Shown here piece after piece: positions 32,570 to 40,432 of a stretch of DNA of 41,153 nt. Position numbers and translations under genes: made by a program. Every line of letters starts with the position of its first letter. The stretch's first letter is position 1. Source of the stretch: Acidobacteriaceae bacterium (GTDB lineage: Bacteria; Acidobacteriota; Terriglobia; Terriglobales; Acidobacteriaceae); the NCBI GenBank assembly GCA_027449545.1, contig DAIDLI010000156.1, positions 1-41,153 of the forward strand, read 5' to 3'. The notes beneath the pieces were generated by a model. It ran no database searches. It was given only the letters and a program-made list of their open reading frames with translations, and had not been told where the DNA came from.

Positions 32570-33424
32570 ATGGCGCCGCTTTCGTTTTCGTTCGAGCTGT
32601 TTCCTCCGCGCACGCCTGAAGGCGTGGCCAAGCTGCCGCTGGTCCTTGAGCAGTTGGCAGCGGCGCATCCTGCATACTTTTCGGTGACCTACGGCGCGGG
32701 CGGATCCGATCAGGAGGGCACCTACGAGACGCTGCTGACGGTGGTGCGGCATACCGGGGTGGAGGCTGCGCCGCACCTGACCTGCGTGGGGTCGACGCGC
32801 AAGCACATTGCCGCGCTGCTCGATCGCTATCGAGAGGCGGGGGTAAGGCGCATCGTGGCGTTGCGCGGCGATCTACCCGCAACGGCCTTGAGCCCGGCGG
32901 CGCCGGGCGAGTTCCGCTATGCGAACGAACTGGTCAGCTTCATCCGCCAGACGCACGGGGATCATTTCAAGATTGAAGTTGCGGCGTATCCGGAGATGCA
33001 TCCCCAGGCTAGCGGGCCGGGTGCGGACTTCGATAACTTCCGGCGCAAGGTGGAGGCCGGGGCCGACGCCGCGATCACGCAGCTCTTCTACAACCCGGCT
33101 GCGTATTTCGATTTCATGGAGCGCTGCGGCAAGGCGGGGATCACGATTCCGGTAGTGCCGGGGATCATGCCCATTACCAGCTATGCGAGCATCACGAAGT
33201 TCTGCGCCGGGTGTGGAGCGGACCTTCCCCGCTGGATCCGGCTGCGCCTTGAAGAGCTGCAATTCGATCGTGCGGCGCTGCATGAGTTTGGCGCGGGAGT
33301 GGTGACGCGGCTGTGCGAGACGCTGGTGAAGAACGGCGCGCCTGGCCTGCACTTCTACACGATCAATCAGGCCGAGCCCACGCTGCGGCTGCTGCGGAAT
33401 CTGGCTGCGGCGGTGCCGGCGTAG
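32570..33424 (+). CDS. metF: Methylenetetrahydrofolate reductase
   Basis: The 284-residue FAD enzyme reduces 5,10-methylene-tetrahydrofolate to 5-methyl-tetrahydrofolate, the methyl donor for methionine synthesis. The catalytic N-terminal block reads S-F-E-L-F-P-P-R-T-P-E-G, with the key Glu. V-T-Y-G-A-G-G-S follows, then H-L-T-C-V-G-S-T, L-R-G-D-L-P and Q-L-F-Y-N. It works with AhcY in the methyl cycle. The ATG at 32570 fits homology but has no Shine-Dalgarno sequence, because the inverted-repeat spacer runs up to it. It converges with the next gene, 9 bases away. Confidence 0.94.
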   Translation: MAPLSFSFELFPPRTPEGVAKLPLVLEQLAAAHPAYFSVTYGAGGSDQEGTYETLLTVVRHTGVEAAPHLTCVGSTRKHIAALLDRYREAGVRRIVALRGDLPATALSPAAPGEFRYANELVSFIRQTHGDHFKIEVAAYPEMHPQASGPGADFDNFRRKVEAGADAAITQLFYNPAAYFDFMERCGKAGITIPVVPGIMPITSYASITKFCAGCGADLPRWIRLRLEELQFDRAALHEFGAGVVTRLCETLVKNGAPGLHFYTINQAEPTLRLLRNLAAAVPA

Positions 33425-33433
33425 AGTACCGTC

Positions 33434-34036
33434 TCATGCGGATTTCTTGCCGTTGTGGCGGATGTGCGTGAAGGCGCGGGCAAAGGTGGTTTGCAGCAGG
33501 CGGTTCTGCTCGGCCTTGAGCCTCTGGTAGGAGCGCTCCACGTAGAGATCGAACTCTGGCGGCCAGCCGATCATCGAGCGCCGCTCCGAGTAGTCGCCCT
33601 CGGCCCATTTGGCGACGATCGCCTTATAGCCGACCACGTGGGTTACGAAGTCGAGCAGGCACTGGGGCATCTGCTCTTCCAGGATCAGGTGCGCCTTCTC
33701 GATGATGATCTTCTCGCGCACATCGTTCAGCGGCATGAAGATGGTGTTCATCCACAGCATCCATTCCTTGATCTCCGCATCGGTGATTGGGTGGCACTGT
33801 GTCTTGCCCTGCTTCTGCAGCAAGGAGCGATAGGCGATGTTGCCGGCAATGGTGGCGACATAGAGTGGCCCGTAGAACTCGTTGAGGCGCTGGTCGATGA
33901 GCCGGAGCTGATCGGCGCGGCGGGCCATCATGCGCGTGATCATGAACGTTGCCACATAGCCTACGAAGGCCAGAATGATGGTGAGCGAAGCCGCCATCTC
34001 CAGGGAGCTGGGGGTCGTGATCGCCGTTGGATCCAT
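33434..34036 (-). CDS. Unknown protein with N-terminal membrane anchor
   Basis: The 200-residue protein has one hydrophobic helix near residues 14-34 (A-A-S-L-T-I-I-L-A-F-V-G-Y-V-A-T-F) followed by a helical, charged cytoplasmic-type region rich in Arg, Glu and Trp, starting R-R-A-D-Q-L-R-L-I-D-Q-R-L-N-E-F-Y-G-P-L-Y. No family is recognised with confidence. A TATACT on the minus strand (34057-34062) may be its -10 box, giving a very short leader, and AAGG precedes the ATG. It is convergent with metF. Confidence 0.65.
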   Translation of the reverse strand: MDPTAITTPSSLEMAASLTIILAFVGYVATFMITRMMARRADQLRLIDQRLNEFYGPLYVATIAGNIAYRSLLQKQGKTQCHPITDAEIKEWMLWMNTIFMPLNDVREKIIIEKAHLILEEQMPQCLLDFVTHVVGYKAIVAKWAEGDYSERRSMIGWPPEFDLYVERSYQRLKAEQNRLLQTTFARAFTHIRHNGKKSA

Positions 34037-34111
34037 GATGGAAGAGCCTTGAGGGAAGTATAGCCGCGGAAGCCGACCGGAGCACCTGCGCCACAGGATT
34101 CCGGCTGGGGC

Positions 34112-34879
34112 TCAGTCGGAGGGCCCGGCGTCGTCGGCCATGGAGACCTGCACCGGCGGATCGGAGGTGAGCTGGGTGTCGGTGATGAGTACGGTGCGCA
34201 CTTCGCCGCCGAGGAGGGTCATGGCGGTGGAGGTGTACTTGGGCGTGGTCAGGCCGGTGGGCGTAATCACCATGGTCACGGACTGCGAGGGGAAGCTGAT
34301 ATATCCGGTGGTGGCGCCGACGGCCACGCCGGTCACAATAGGAACCGCGTCGGCGAGCTTGGTGCCGGAGGGGACCATGTACACATCGACCGCGCCGGTC
34401 TTGGGAGCCTGATTGAGAAACCGGAAGGCGGAGTGGCCGCCGGCGGCCTGTACCTGCTGGTCTTCGAGTACGGTGACCACATAGCCGTTGGGCGCAGCGC
34501 CGTTATCGGTGAGCAGGATGGAGTGCTGATGGCCGGCCAGCAGGGTTCCATCGGCGGAAACCAGGGTGGCGCCTCCGGTGGAGGCCGTCACTTTGATGAG
34601 GGCTGCATTGGAGGCGGTCAGCGTGCCGTAGGGGGTGATGGTGCCCTGGCCGATATTGCCGGCGATGAGGGTGCCTTCGACGGTGACGTTGACCGCCGGA
34701 GCGATGTAGGAGGCGTCGATGACCCGCACCAGCGTGGGCTGGGTGTAACCGGCCACATTCTCGCAGCCGGAGAGCGCCACCGCGAGCGCGAGCGCCGCGC
34801 AAACCATGGCGGCCAGCACCGATGGACGCACCGCCGAACGGCAGGCGTTCTTCTTCGAGACCATCCAGAAGATCTTCAT
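34112..34879 (-). CDS. DUF4397 lipoprotein
   Basis: The protein (255 residues from the ATG at 34879) has a basic, hydrophobic N-terminus ending in the lipobox L-S-G-C, so it is likely a lipoprotein exposed at the outer or inner membrane. The body shows the DUF4397 pattern twice: V-R-V-I-D-A-S-Y-I-A-P-A-V-N-V-T-V-E-G and F-R-F-L-N-Q-A-P-K-T-G-A-V-D-V-Y-M-V. The function of this beta-rich domain is unknown; it is seen in secreted or cell-wall proteins. The start is uncertain: TTG at 34903 has GGGGAT upstream, and ATG at 34864 is also possible. Confidence 0.82.
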   Translation of the reverse strand: MKIFWMVSKKNACRSAVRPSVLAAMVCAALALAVALSGCENVAGYTQPTLVRVIDASYIAPAVNVTVEGTLIAGNIGQGTITPYGTLTASNAALIKVTASTGGATLVSADGTLLAGHQHSILLTDNGAAPNGYVVTVLEDQQVQAAGGHSAFRFLNQAPKTGAVDVYMVPSGTKLADAVPIVTGVAVGATTGYISFPSQSVTMVITPTGLTTPKYTSTAMTLLGGEVRTVLITDTQLTSDPPVQVSMADDAGPSD

Positions 34880-35121
34880 TCGCAGAAAATGCCGTAAGCC
34901 CAAGTTATCCCCAAGATCCGGGTATTCTTACACGGTTCCGATTGGGCCACCGCGCGCAAGGCGCAGGACCATCCTCATGGTACAGGGGAGGGATAGCTTG
35001 AGTTTACGACTTTTGGGGCGTAGCGAGGGAAGGGAACTCAGTTGCGCAATGCGGAAAAGCGGGGTGGAAACTGCCGGCGCGGTTCCATGCCTTCGAGTGG
35101 GGTTTCAGCGCTCCAAGGGAG

Positions 35122-36429
35122 CTACATGGCTCCGAGGTAAAGAAAGCGGGCCAGAAACAGCAGGGCGAGGAGGTAGAGGAGCCAGTCCTGACGACGAGCG
35201 CGGCCGGCGGCGAGGTGGAGCGCCGCCCAGGCCACCACCCCGAAGCCGAGTCCGTTGGCGATGGAGTAGGTCAAGGGAATGAGGATGAGGGTGAGGAAGG
35301 CGGGCACGCCGGCCAGAGGGTCGCGCCAGTCGATCTCGCTGATGGGCACCAGCATCATGGCTCCCACCAGGATGAGCGCGGGCGCGGTGGCCGCAGCGGG
35401 AACGACGCCGGCAAATGGCGCAGCGGCTACCGCAACGAGGAACAGCAGTCCGGTGACGATGGCTGTAACCCCGGAGCGGCCGCCGGCGGCGACGCCGGCG
35501 GTGGACTCCACATAACTTGTGACCGTCGAAGTGCCGGTCAGGGAACCAAAGATAGTGGCAACGGCATCGGCGAAGAGGATGCGGTTGAGGCGCGGAATGC
35601 TGTGATCGGGTTCAATCAGGCCGGCACGCTTGGTGACGGCAACCAAGGTGCCCAAGTTGTCGAAGAGATCGACAAAGAAGAAGACAAAGACAATTTCCAG
35701 CAGGCCTTTATCCAGGGCGGCGCCGATGTTGAGTTGGAAGGCGGTCTGTCTGAGGGCGTGCAGAGCCGCGGGCGCGGGCGTCCAGCGGGTGAGGTGAAGG
35801 GCCCAGGCCGCGGCGGTAACGGAGAGCACGCCGATGAGAATGGCGCCGCGCACCTTCTTGGCTTCGAGCACGACCATGAGACCGAGTCCCAGCAGGGCCA
35901 GCAGGGCGGTGGGATTGCGCAGGTTGCCCATGGTGACGAAGGTCTCCGGATCGCGCACGATCAGGCCCGCGTGCTGGAAGCCGATGAAGGCGATAAACAG
36001 CCCGATGCCGGCGGCGACGGCAGCATAGAGCTGGTGAGGAATGGCGCGCAGAATCATCTGGCGGATGCCGGCCACGGTGATGAGCAGAAAGAGAATGCCG
36101 GAGAGAAAGACCGCGCCCAGAGCCGTCTGCCAGGGAATGTGCATCTTGAGGCAGACGGTGTAGGTGAAGTAGGCGTTAAGGCCCATGCCCGGCGCGAGCG
36201 CGATGGGATAGCGGGCCAGCACGCCCATCAGGATGGAGCCGAAGGCGGCAGAAAGACAGGTGGCCGCGGTGACCGCGGCCATCGGCACGCCCGCCTCGGC
36301 GAGAATCGCCGGGTTCACCAGGATGATGTAGGCCATGGTGAGGAAGGTGGTGAAGCCGGCCAGAATCTCGGTGCGCCAGTTGGCGCCGAGACGGTCGAAT
36401 TCGAAGTAGCCTTCCAGTTGTCGGCGCAT
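35122..36429 (-). CDS. AzgA-type NCS2 purine permease
   Basis: The 435-residue integral membrane protein has about 12-14 hydrophobic segments and matches the AzgA branch of nucleobase-cation symporters, which import hypoxanthine, adenine or guanine. Family hallmarks are T-E-I-L-A-G-F-T-T-F-L-T-M-A-Y-I-I-x-V-N-P near the N-terminus, P-G-M-G-L-N-A-Y-F and the G-T-S-T-V-T-S-Y-V-E-S-T-A-G-V-A-A-G-G-R-S-G motif near residue 290. AGGA precedes the ATG by 7 bases. No purine riboswitch was recognised upstream. The exact substrate cannot be told. Confidence 0.92.
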   Translation of the reverse strand: MRRQLEGYFEFDRLGANWRTEILAGFTTFLTMAYIILVNPAILAEAGVPMAAVTAATCLSAAFGSILMGVLARYPIALAPGMGLNAYFTYTVCLKMHIPWQTALGAVFLSGILFLLITVAGIRQMILRAIPHQLYAAVAAGIGLFIAFIGFQHAGLIVRDPETFVTMGNLRNPTALLALLGLGLMVVLEAKKVRGAILIGVLSVTAAAWALHLTRWTPAPAALHALRQTAFQLNIGAALDKGLLEIVFVFFFVDLFDNLGTLVAVTKRAGLIEPDHSIPRLNRILFADAVATIFGSLTGTSTVTSYVESTAGVAAGGRSGVTAIVTGLLFLVAVAAAPFAGVVPAAATAPALILVGAMMLVPISEIDWRDPLAGVPAFLTLILIPLTYSIANGLGFGVVAWAALHLAAGRARRQDWLLYLLALLFLARFLYLGAM

Positions 36430-36524
36430 CGCGGGGTCCTAGTCAGGAAAACATACCCAGGCGGCGGATCGGAAGGCTTTTTGAGAGTCGAAGCAGCACG
36501 GGCTCAGGATGCTGGTGGCCGGTG

Positions 36525-36530
36525 TACATT
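36525..36530 (+). promoter_or_regulatory. TANNNT element six bases before the 36537 gene
   Basis: TACATT is preceded by TG (extended -10 style) and ends six bases before the ATG. There is no Shine-Dalgarno sequence, as expected for a leaderless message. No clear -35 box. Confidence 0.4.
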
Positions 36531-36536
36531 GAGCAC

Positions 36537-37214
36537 ATGGGAAACAAACATGCGGCGCGGGCCGAGACGAGCGCCGCGAATCGCGCCGAGCCGCGCTGGC
36601 CCGCGATGGTGGCCCTGCTGGCGGTTGGGCTCTTGCGTTTTGTGCTGCCCGAGTCGCTCTCGGCCGGTCCAGCGTGGCTGCTGATCGTGGTCATCGGGAT
36701 CCTGATGGTGCCCACCACGTGGTCGCATCGGCGCGGCTTGCACGCGGTCAACAAGGTGCTGAGCTACATTTTGATCACGCTGGTGACGGCCGATGTGGTG
36801 TGGTCGCTCGGCCTGCTGGTGGAGGCGATGTCGACCCGCAGTCTTACGCCGCTCGACCTGCTGCGAAGCGCCACCGCGCTGTGGGTCTCGAACATTCTGG
36901 TTTTTGCGTCGTGGTACTGGCGGCTCGATGCCGGCGGACCGCACGCCCGCGATCTGCGCGGCGTTCATTGCGATGGGGCATTCCTGTTTCCGCAGATGAC
37001 CTTGAGTCGCGAAGTCCGCGAAAGCAGGGGCGATGATGCCTGGATGCCGGGATTTGTGGACTACCTGTTTCTCTCGTTCAACACCAGCACGGCGTTTTCG
37101 CCGACCGACTGCCCGGTGCTGACGCGCTGGGCCAAGCTGCTGATGATGCTGCAGGCGCTGGTCTCGCTGGCAACGGTGGTGCTGCTGGCGGCGCGGGCGG
37201 TGAATATCCTTTAA
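36537..37214 (+). CDS. Integral membrane protein, possibly DUF1345-like
   Basis: The 225-residue protein has about five to six hydrophobic helices (for example W-L-L-I-V-V-I-G-I-L-M-V and the C-terminal L-M-M-L-Q-A-L-V-S-L-A-T-V-V-L-L-A-A-R). The segment D-Y-L-F-L-S-F-N-T-S-T-A-F-S-P-T-D followed by a last helix resembles DUF1345 and small ion-channel-like proteins, but identity is weak. GTG at 36522 is an alternative start; ATG at 36537 is preferred because a -10-like box ends six bases upstream. Function unknown. Confidence 0.7.
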   Translation: MGNKHAARAETSAANRAEPRWPAMVALLAVGLLRFVLPESLSAGPAWLLIVVIGILMVPTTWSHRRGLHAVNKVLSYILITLVTADVVWSLGLLVEAMSTRSLTPLDLLRSATALWVSNILVFASWYWRLDAGGPHARDLRGVHCDGAFLFPQMTLSREVRESRGDDAWMPGFVDYLFLSFNTSTAFSPTDCPVLTRWAKLLMMLQALVSLATVVLLAARAVNIL

Positions 37215-37431
37215 CCGGTTTTGCCGTTATCAATGCGAAGCCATGGAATTGCGGGAGCGGTCTTGCGGGAGAACCGCGGGAAGGGCATCGCGGAGGATAC
37301 GCGTTCCATCTTACTCATGAGGCACGGTTGAGACTCAAAGCTGAGTTGCCGTTTCCCGCGTGCCGCGGCTGTTCCTTTTACCCCACACAGCGGAACCGTG
37401 CAGATTGCGACGTTCGTCCGGAGTGTGTGCA

Positions 37432-37830
37432 ATGGTTTCTCCTCAGCGCCCCTTTTCTCATGATCCACCGCCGCGGCTTCGGGCGGATGCGCGGCGCCGG
37501 CGACCCGGTCCGCGCTTTCGCTGGTGGTGGCTGTGGATCGTCTTTATCGCGATCGCAATCTTCTGGTACCTGGGCTACAACTGGGATCACCAGACGCGCT
37601 GGTTGCAGCGCCATTTCACGAATCCATCCACAACGCGGCCGATTGTCCATCCGCAGTCGGGGAGCACCGCGCCGGCGGCAGGGACTGAGCACGAAGGGCC
37701 GCTCGGCCGCGGAGAAGCGTCGCAGACGGGCAACGGGCAGGGACAGTCCACCGGACGCTTGGGGACGCAAAGCAAGGCCAATGCGAATGCGGAGGCCGGG
37801 CATGCGGCAGGGCCACCGCCGCGGCACTGA
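37432..37830 (+). CDS. Small single-pass membrane protein, unknown (copy A)
   Basis: The 132-residue product has a basic, Pro-rich cytoplasmic start (M-V-S-P-Q-R-P-F-S-H-D-P-P-P), one membrane helix (W-W-L-W-I-V-F-I-A-I-A-I-F-W-Y-L-G-Y, about residues 32-49) and a Gly/Ser/Gln-rich, low-complexity outer part. GGAG lies 8 bases before the ATG. Its plan resembles the next gene. No family is recognised. Confidence 0.55.
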   Translation: MVSPQRPFSHDPPPRLRADARRRRPGPRFRWWWLWIVFIAIAIFWYLGYNWDHQTRWLQRHFTNPSTTRPIVHPQSGSTAPAAGTEHEGPLGRGEASQTGNGQGQSTGRLGTQSKANANAEAGHAAGPPPRH

Positions 37831-38003
37831 GCGCGGATCCGTTGGGCCGGAGGCATCGCGGAGTCGCCCGCGTCCATCCTATCCATCAGGCAAGGGTGAG
37901 AGTGGGGATCGGGGCAAGGGAATTGCTGTTTCCGTAACGCTCCCGCTCAACCACCCAAGCGCGTCGACTGCGGCACGCGAGAATTCACCTCGGAGTGGTA
38001 TTG

Positions 38004-38372
38004 ATGGCCTCTCCTTATCCTCTTCCTCCGGATCCTGCCCGGCAGCCCCGGGACGAGAGACGCTGGGTGGATCCCGCCTGGCGCTCACGCTGGTTGCCGG
38101 TGTGGATTGTGACGGTAGTCCTCATTCTGCTGGCGTTTATCGCGTCGGCTTTGTACTTCGGATTGTTTCAGAACAGCTTTAGCCACCACTCACATCCCAG
38201 AAGGCCCGCCGCAACGCGCACTCTGGAGCATCCGGCGTATGGCGCCAATGCGCTGGTGGTGTGGCGGCGCGCTCCAGAGGGGCGGGGGAGCGGAATGTTC
38301 ACAGTGGAGTCAGGACCTCTACCGGTTCCCCAGGGGCAACAGCGCCGCAAGGACGCCCAGGGGAATACCTAA
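38004..38372 (+). CDS. Small single-pass membrane protein, unknown (copy B)
   Basis: The 122-residue product starts M-A-S-P-Y-P-L-P-P-D-P-A-R-Q-P-R, then W-R-S-R-W-L-P-V-W-I-V-T-V-V-L-I-L-L-A-F (membrane helix) and a His/Arg/Pro-rich tail. The M-x-S-P...D-P-x-x...R/W-W...W-I-V order matches the gene at 37432, so the two may be old tandem duplicates. GGAG lies 8 bases before the ATG. The tail contains a possible W-R-R-A-P-E-G-R-G-S-G segment. No family recognised. Confidence 0.55.
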   Translation: MASPYPLPPDPARQPRDERRWVDPAWRSRWLPVWIVTVVLILLAFIASALYFGLFQNSFSHHSHPRRPAATRTLEHPAYGANALVVWRRAPEGRGSGMFTVESGPLPVPQGQQRRKDAQGNT

Positions 38373-38458
38373 GCCGGTCATCGGGCCAATCCGCAGACGC
38401 CGCCACAGTGCTCTGCGAGAAGAACGCGGGAGCAGGCAATGCCGGTTTCCGCGGGCGG

Positions 38459-38464
38459 TACAAT
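38459..38464 (+). promoter_or_regulatory. TACAAT element six bases before the DUF4160 gene
   Basis: TACAAT (five of six positions of the -10 consensus) ends six bases before the ATG at 38471, and no Shine-Dalgarno sequence exists. Transcription would start at or next to the ATG. Confidence 0.45.
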
Positions 38465-38470
38465 TCTGCA

Positions 38471-38713
38471 ATGCCGACAATCTTCACGGAAGATGGCTTC
38501 CGGTTCTTCTTTTATTCCAATGAAGGATCGCCCCGCGAGCCCGTCCACGTTCACGTGGAGAAAGACGGCTTCGAGGCCAAGTTCTGGCTGAATCCGGATG
38601 TGGCGCTGGCATACAATGATGGGTACGACGCCCGGTCGCTTCGCCGGGTTGCGGCGATGGTTGCAGCAAGCCGGGAGCGGATTGAGAGGGCTTGGAATGA
38701 GTTCTTCGGTTAG
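38471..38713 (+). CDS. DUF4160 protein
   Basis: The 80-residue protein matches DUF4160: M-P-T-I-F-T-E-D-G-F-R-F-F-F-Y-S-N-E-G, then P-V-H-V-H-V-E-K-D-G-F-E-A-K-F-W-L-N-P and a helical end R-E-R-I-E-R-A-W-N-E-F-F. The H-V-H-V pair near residue 27 is the most conserved part. It overlaps the following DUF2442 gene by 17 bases, and such DUF4160-DUF2442 pairs recur across bacteria and have been suggested to be toxin-antitoxin-like modules. The activity is unknown. Confidence 0.85.
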   Translation: MPTIFTEDGFRFFFYSNEGSPREPVHVHVEKDGFEAKFWLNPDVALAYNDGYDARSLRRVAAMVAASRERIERAWNEFFG

Positions 38714-38951
38714 TGCGATGCAGGTTCGGTTCGACTCCGACTCGATGTGGGTGGAGTTGAGCGACGGCCGTACGCTCGGCATCCCGCTGGCCTGGTTTCC
38801 GCGTCTACTGCGCGCGACCCCCGAACAGCTCCATCAGGTGCGCCTCAGCAGGCGCGGCCTGCACTGGGACGAGCTGGACGAGGATGTTTCGATTGCGGGT
38901 CTGCTGGCAGGGCTAGGCGATCTGCGATCTGACAAGAGCTTCGCCGCTTAG
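38697..38951 (+). CDS. DUF2442 protein
   Basis: The 84-residue product matches DUF2442, with S-M-W-V-E-L-S-D-G-R-T-L-G-I-P-L-A-W-F-P-R-L-L and the closing W-D-E-L-D-E-D-V-S-I-A-G-L-L pattern. The ATG at 38697 lies inside the end of the DUF4160 gene, with GAGAGG just upstream; ATG at 38718 is an alternative. Close relatives are often the second gene of a DUF4160 pair. No catalytic residues are known. Confidence 0.85.
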   Translation: MSSSVSAMQVRFDSDSMWVELSDGRTLGIPLAWFPRLLRATPEQLHQVRLSRRGLHWDELDEDVSIAGLLAGLGDLRSDKSFAA

Positions 38952-39045
38952 GTGGAATCCTCCCCGGAATCAGCAGCGGATTCAGGATCGATGCCTCTAC
39001 GGCGCGGCCTGTCACGAAGTCTCTGGGACAGGCCCTGTCGCATTC

Positions 39046-40035
39046 TTACGCCAGCAGCCTTGCTGCCTCTTTTGCAAAATACGTGACGATGAAGTCAGCG
39101 CCGGCGCGGCGCATGCCGAGGAGGGATTCCAGCGTGGTGCGATCGCGGTCGAGCCAGCCTTTCTCAAAGGCGGCTTGCAGCATGGAGTACTCGCCGGAGA
39201 CCTGATAGGCACCCATGGGCACGCCGAAGCGGTCGCGTGCGGAGCGCACCACATCGAGATAGGGCATGGCGGGCTTCATCAGGATCATGTCTGCGCCCTC
39301 GCCGAGGTCGAGTTCGATCTCGCGCATGGCTTCGCGGAGATTGGCTCCGTCCATCTGGTAACTGCGACGGTCGCCGAACTGCGGCGCGGAGTCGGCGGCT
39401 TCGCGGAAGGGACCGTAGAAGGCGGAGGCGAACTTGGAAGCGTAGCTGAGGATGGGCGTCATGCTGAAGCCGGCGGCGTCGAGGCCGCGGCGGATGGCGG
39501 CGACGCGGCCGTCCATCATATCGCTGGGGGCCACGATGTCGGCGCCGGCGCGGGCCTGGCTGACCGCCGTGCGGGCCAGCAGTTCGAGGGTGGGATCGTT
39601 GTCGATCTCAAAGCCGGAGCGGCCCTCGATGACCACGCCACAGTGGCCGTGGCTGGTGTACTCGCAGAGGCAGACATCGCCGATCAGCACCAGCTTCTGG
39701 GCGGCGGGCGACTGGCGCAGCGCGCGCAACGCCTGCTGCACGATGCCGTTGTCGTCCCAAGCGCCGGTGCCTTGCTCGTCCTTGGACTCGGGCAGGCCGA
39801 AGAGCAGCAGTCCGCCGATGCCGAGGGCGGCAGCCTCTTCGGCTTCCTTAACCGCCTCGTCGACAGAGAGGTTGAAGACGCCGGGCATGGAGCCGACGGG
39901 GTTGCGAACCCCCTTGCCGGGACAGATGAAGAGCGGATAGATGAGGTCGCCGGGCTCGAGCGTGGTTTCGCGCACCAAGGCCCGGAGGGCATCGTTGCGG
40001 CGCAGACGGCGCAGGCGAATTTCCGGGAAGGACAT
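39046..40035 (-). CDS. hemB: Porphobilinogen synthase (delta-aminolevulinate dehydratase)
   Basis: The 329-residue enzyme joins two 5-aminolevulinate molecules to porphobilinogen in haem biosynthesis. The zinc-type cysteines are visible as [14 protein letters not shown] near residues 118-132, so it is the zinc-dependent form. The active-site lysines are in [14 protein letters not shown] (about 201) and L-M-K-P-A-M-P-Y-L (about 253). The start has no Shine-Dalgarno sequence, but TACAAT on the minus strand ends six bases before the ATG. The gene stands alone; no other hem gene is near. Confidence 0.96.
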   Translation of the reverse strand: MSFPEIRLRRLRRNDALRALVRETTLEPGDLIYPLFICPGKGVRNPVGSMPGVFNLSVDEAVKEAEEAAALGIGGLLLFGLPESKDEQGTGAWDDNGIVQQALRALRQSPAAQKLVLIGDVCLCEYTSHGHCGVVIEGRSGFEIDNDPTLELLARTAVSQARAGADIVAPSDMMDGRVAAIRRGLDAAGFSMTPILSYASKFASAFYGPFREAADSAPQFGDRRSYQMDGANLREAMREIELDLGEGADMILMKPAMPYLDVVRSARDRFGVPMGAYQVSGEYSMLQAAFEKGWLDRDRTTLESLLGMRRAGADFIVTYFAKEAARLLA

Positions 40036-40041
40036 ACCTAG

Positions 40042-40047
40042 ATTGTA
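40042..40047 (-). promoter_or_regulatory. TACAAT element six bases before hemB
   Basis: On the minus strand TACAAT is followed by exactly six bases and the hemB ATG, with no ribosome binding site between. This suggests a leaderless hemB message. No clear -35 box is seen. Confidence 0.45.
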
Positions 40048-40090
40048 GAAGCAGGAAACAGCTTTCAGCTACTCCGCGGTAGCCCGCAGG

Positions 40091-40315
40091 CTAGCTGTCT
40101 TTGCGGTAGAGCATGTCGCGGATGACGCGGCGGCGCTCGGCGTTGACCTCCGCCTCATTCTGCCGGGCGATGGCGTCCTTGTGTTCCGCGGGGCCGGAGC
40201 CCTCGGCATCAGGTTCGCTGCAACTGGGGCAGCGGTTGGCGAAGCCCGGCTTGTCCGGCTTCAGCTCGAATTCTTCTCCGCAAACGACGCAGGTCTTGAT
40301 GGGAAATCCAGCCAT
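40091..40315 (-). CDS. Small zinc-ribbon protein
   Basis: The 74-residue protein has a zinc ribbon built from C-V-V-C-G-E-E-F and C-P-S-C about 18 residues apart, followed by a charged helix (A-I-A-R-Q-N-E-A-E-V-N-A-E-R-R-R-V-I-R-D-M). Similar tiny ribbons bind nucleic acid or partner proteins. The gene is in line with hemB, 55 bases upstream of it. Function unknown. Confidence 0.7.
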   Translation of the reverse strand: MAGFPIKTCVVCGEEFELKPDKPGFANRCPSCSEPDAEGSGPAEHKDAIARQNEAEVNAERRRVIRDMLYRKDS

Positions 40316-40369
40316 AACAACCCTATGGTAGCGGAGGCGGAACGCGAGGTCGAGAGGGGGAAGGAGTCG

Positions 40370-40401
40370 TGTCTCAGGTCTCGAAATCGAGACCTGAGAC
40401 A
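40370..40401. repeat. Perfect 15-bp inverted repeat downstream of rocD
   Basis: Arms 40370-40384 and 40387-40401 are exact reverse complements separated by two A residues (a 13-bp stem with an AAAT loop is also possible). It lies 32 bases after the rocD stop on the minus strand. No T run follows on the minus strand; on the plus strand TTTT appears at 40407-40410. It may be a terminator-like hairpin or a dispersed palindromic element. Confidence 0.7.
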
Positions 40402-40432
40402 GCGAGTTTTCACGCGGAGCAGGCGCCCTGGA

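Noticed and set aside
30885..32882. 665-codon minus-strand open frame opposite ahcY and metF
   Set aside because: Its His/Arg/Leu-rich composition and lack of any known motif mark it as an antisense shadow of ahcY, which is one of the best conserved genes here.
36430..36536. Purine riboswitch upstream of the AzgA permease
   Set aside because: The spacer is about 107 bases, GC-rich, and shows no purine-aptamer pattern.
35215..36684. 489-codon plus-strand frame opposite the AzgA permease
   Set aside because: Rich in Gly, Glu, Asp and His with no domain; typical shadow of a hydrophobic membrane-protein gene.
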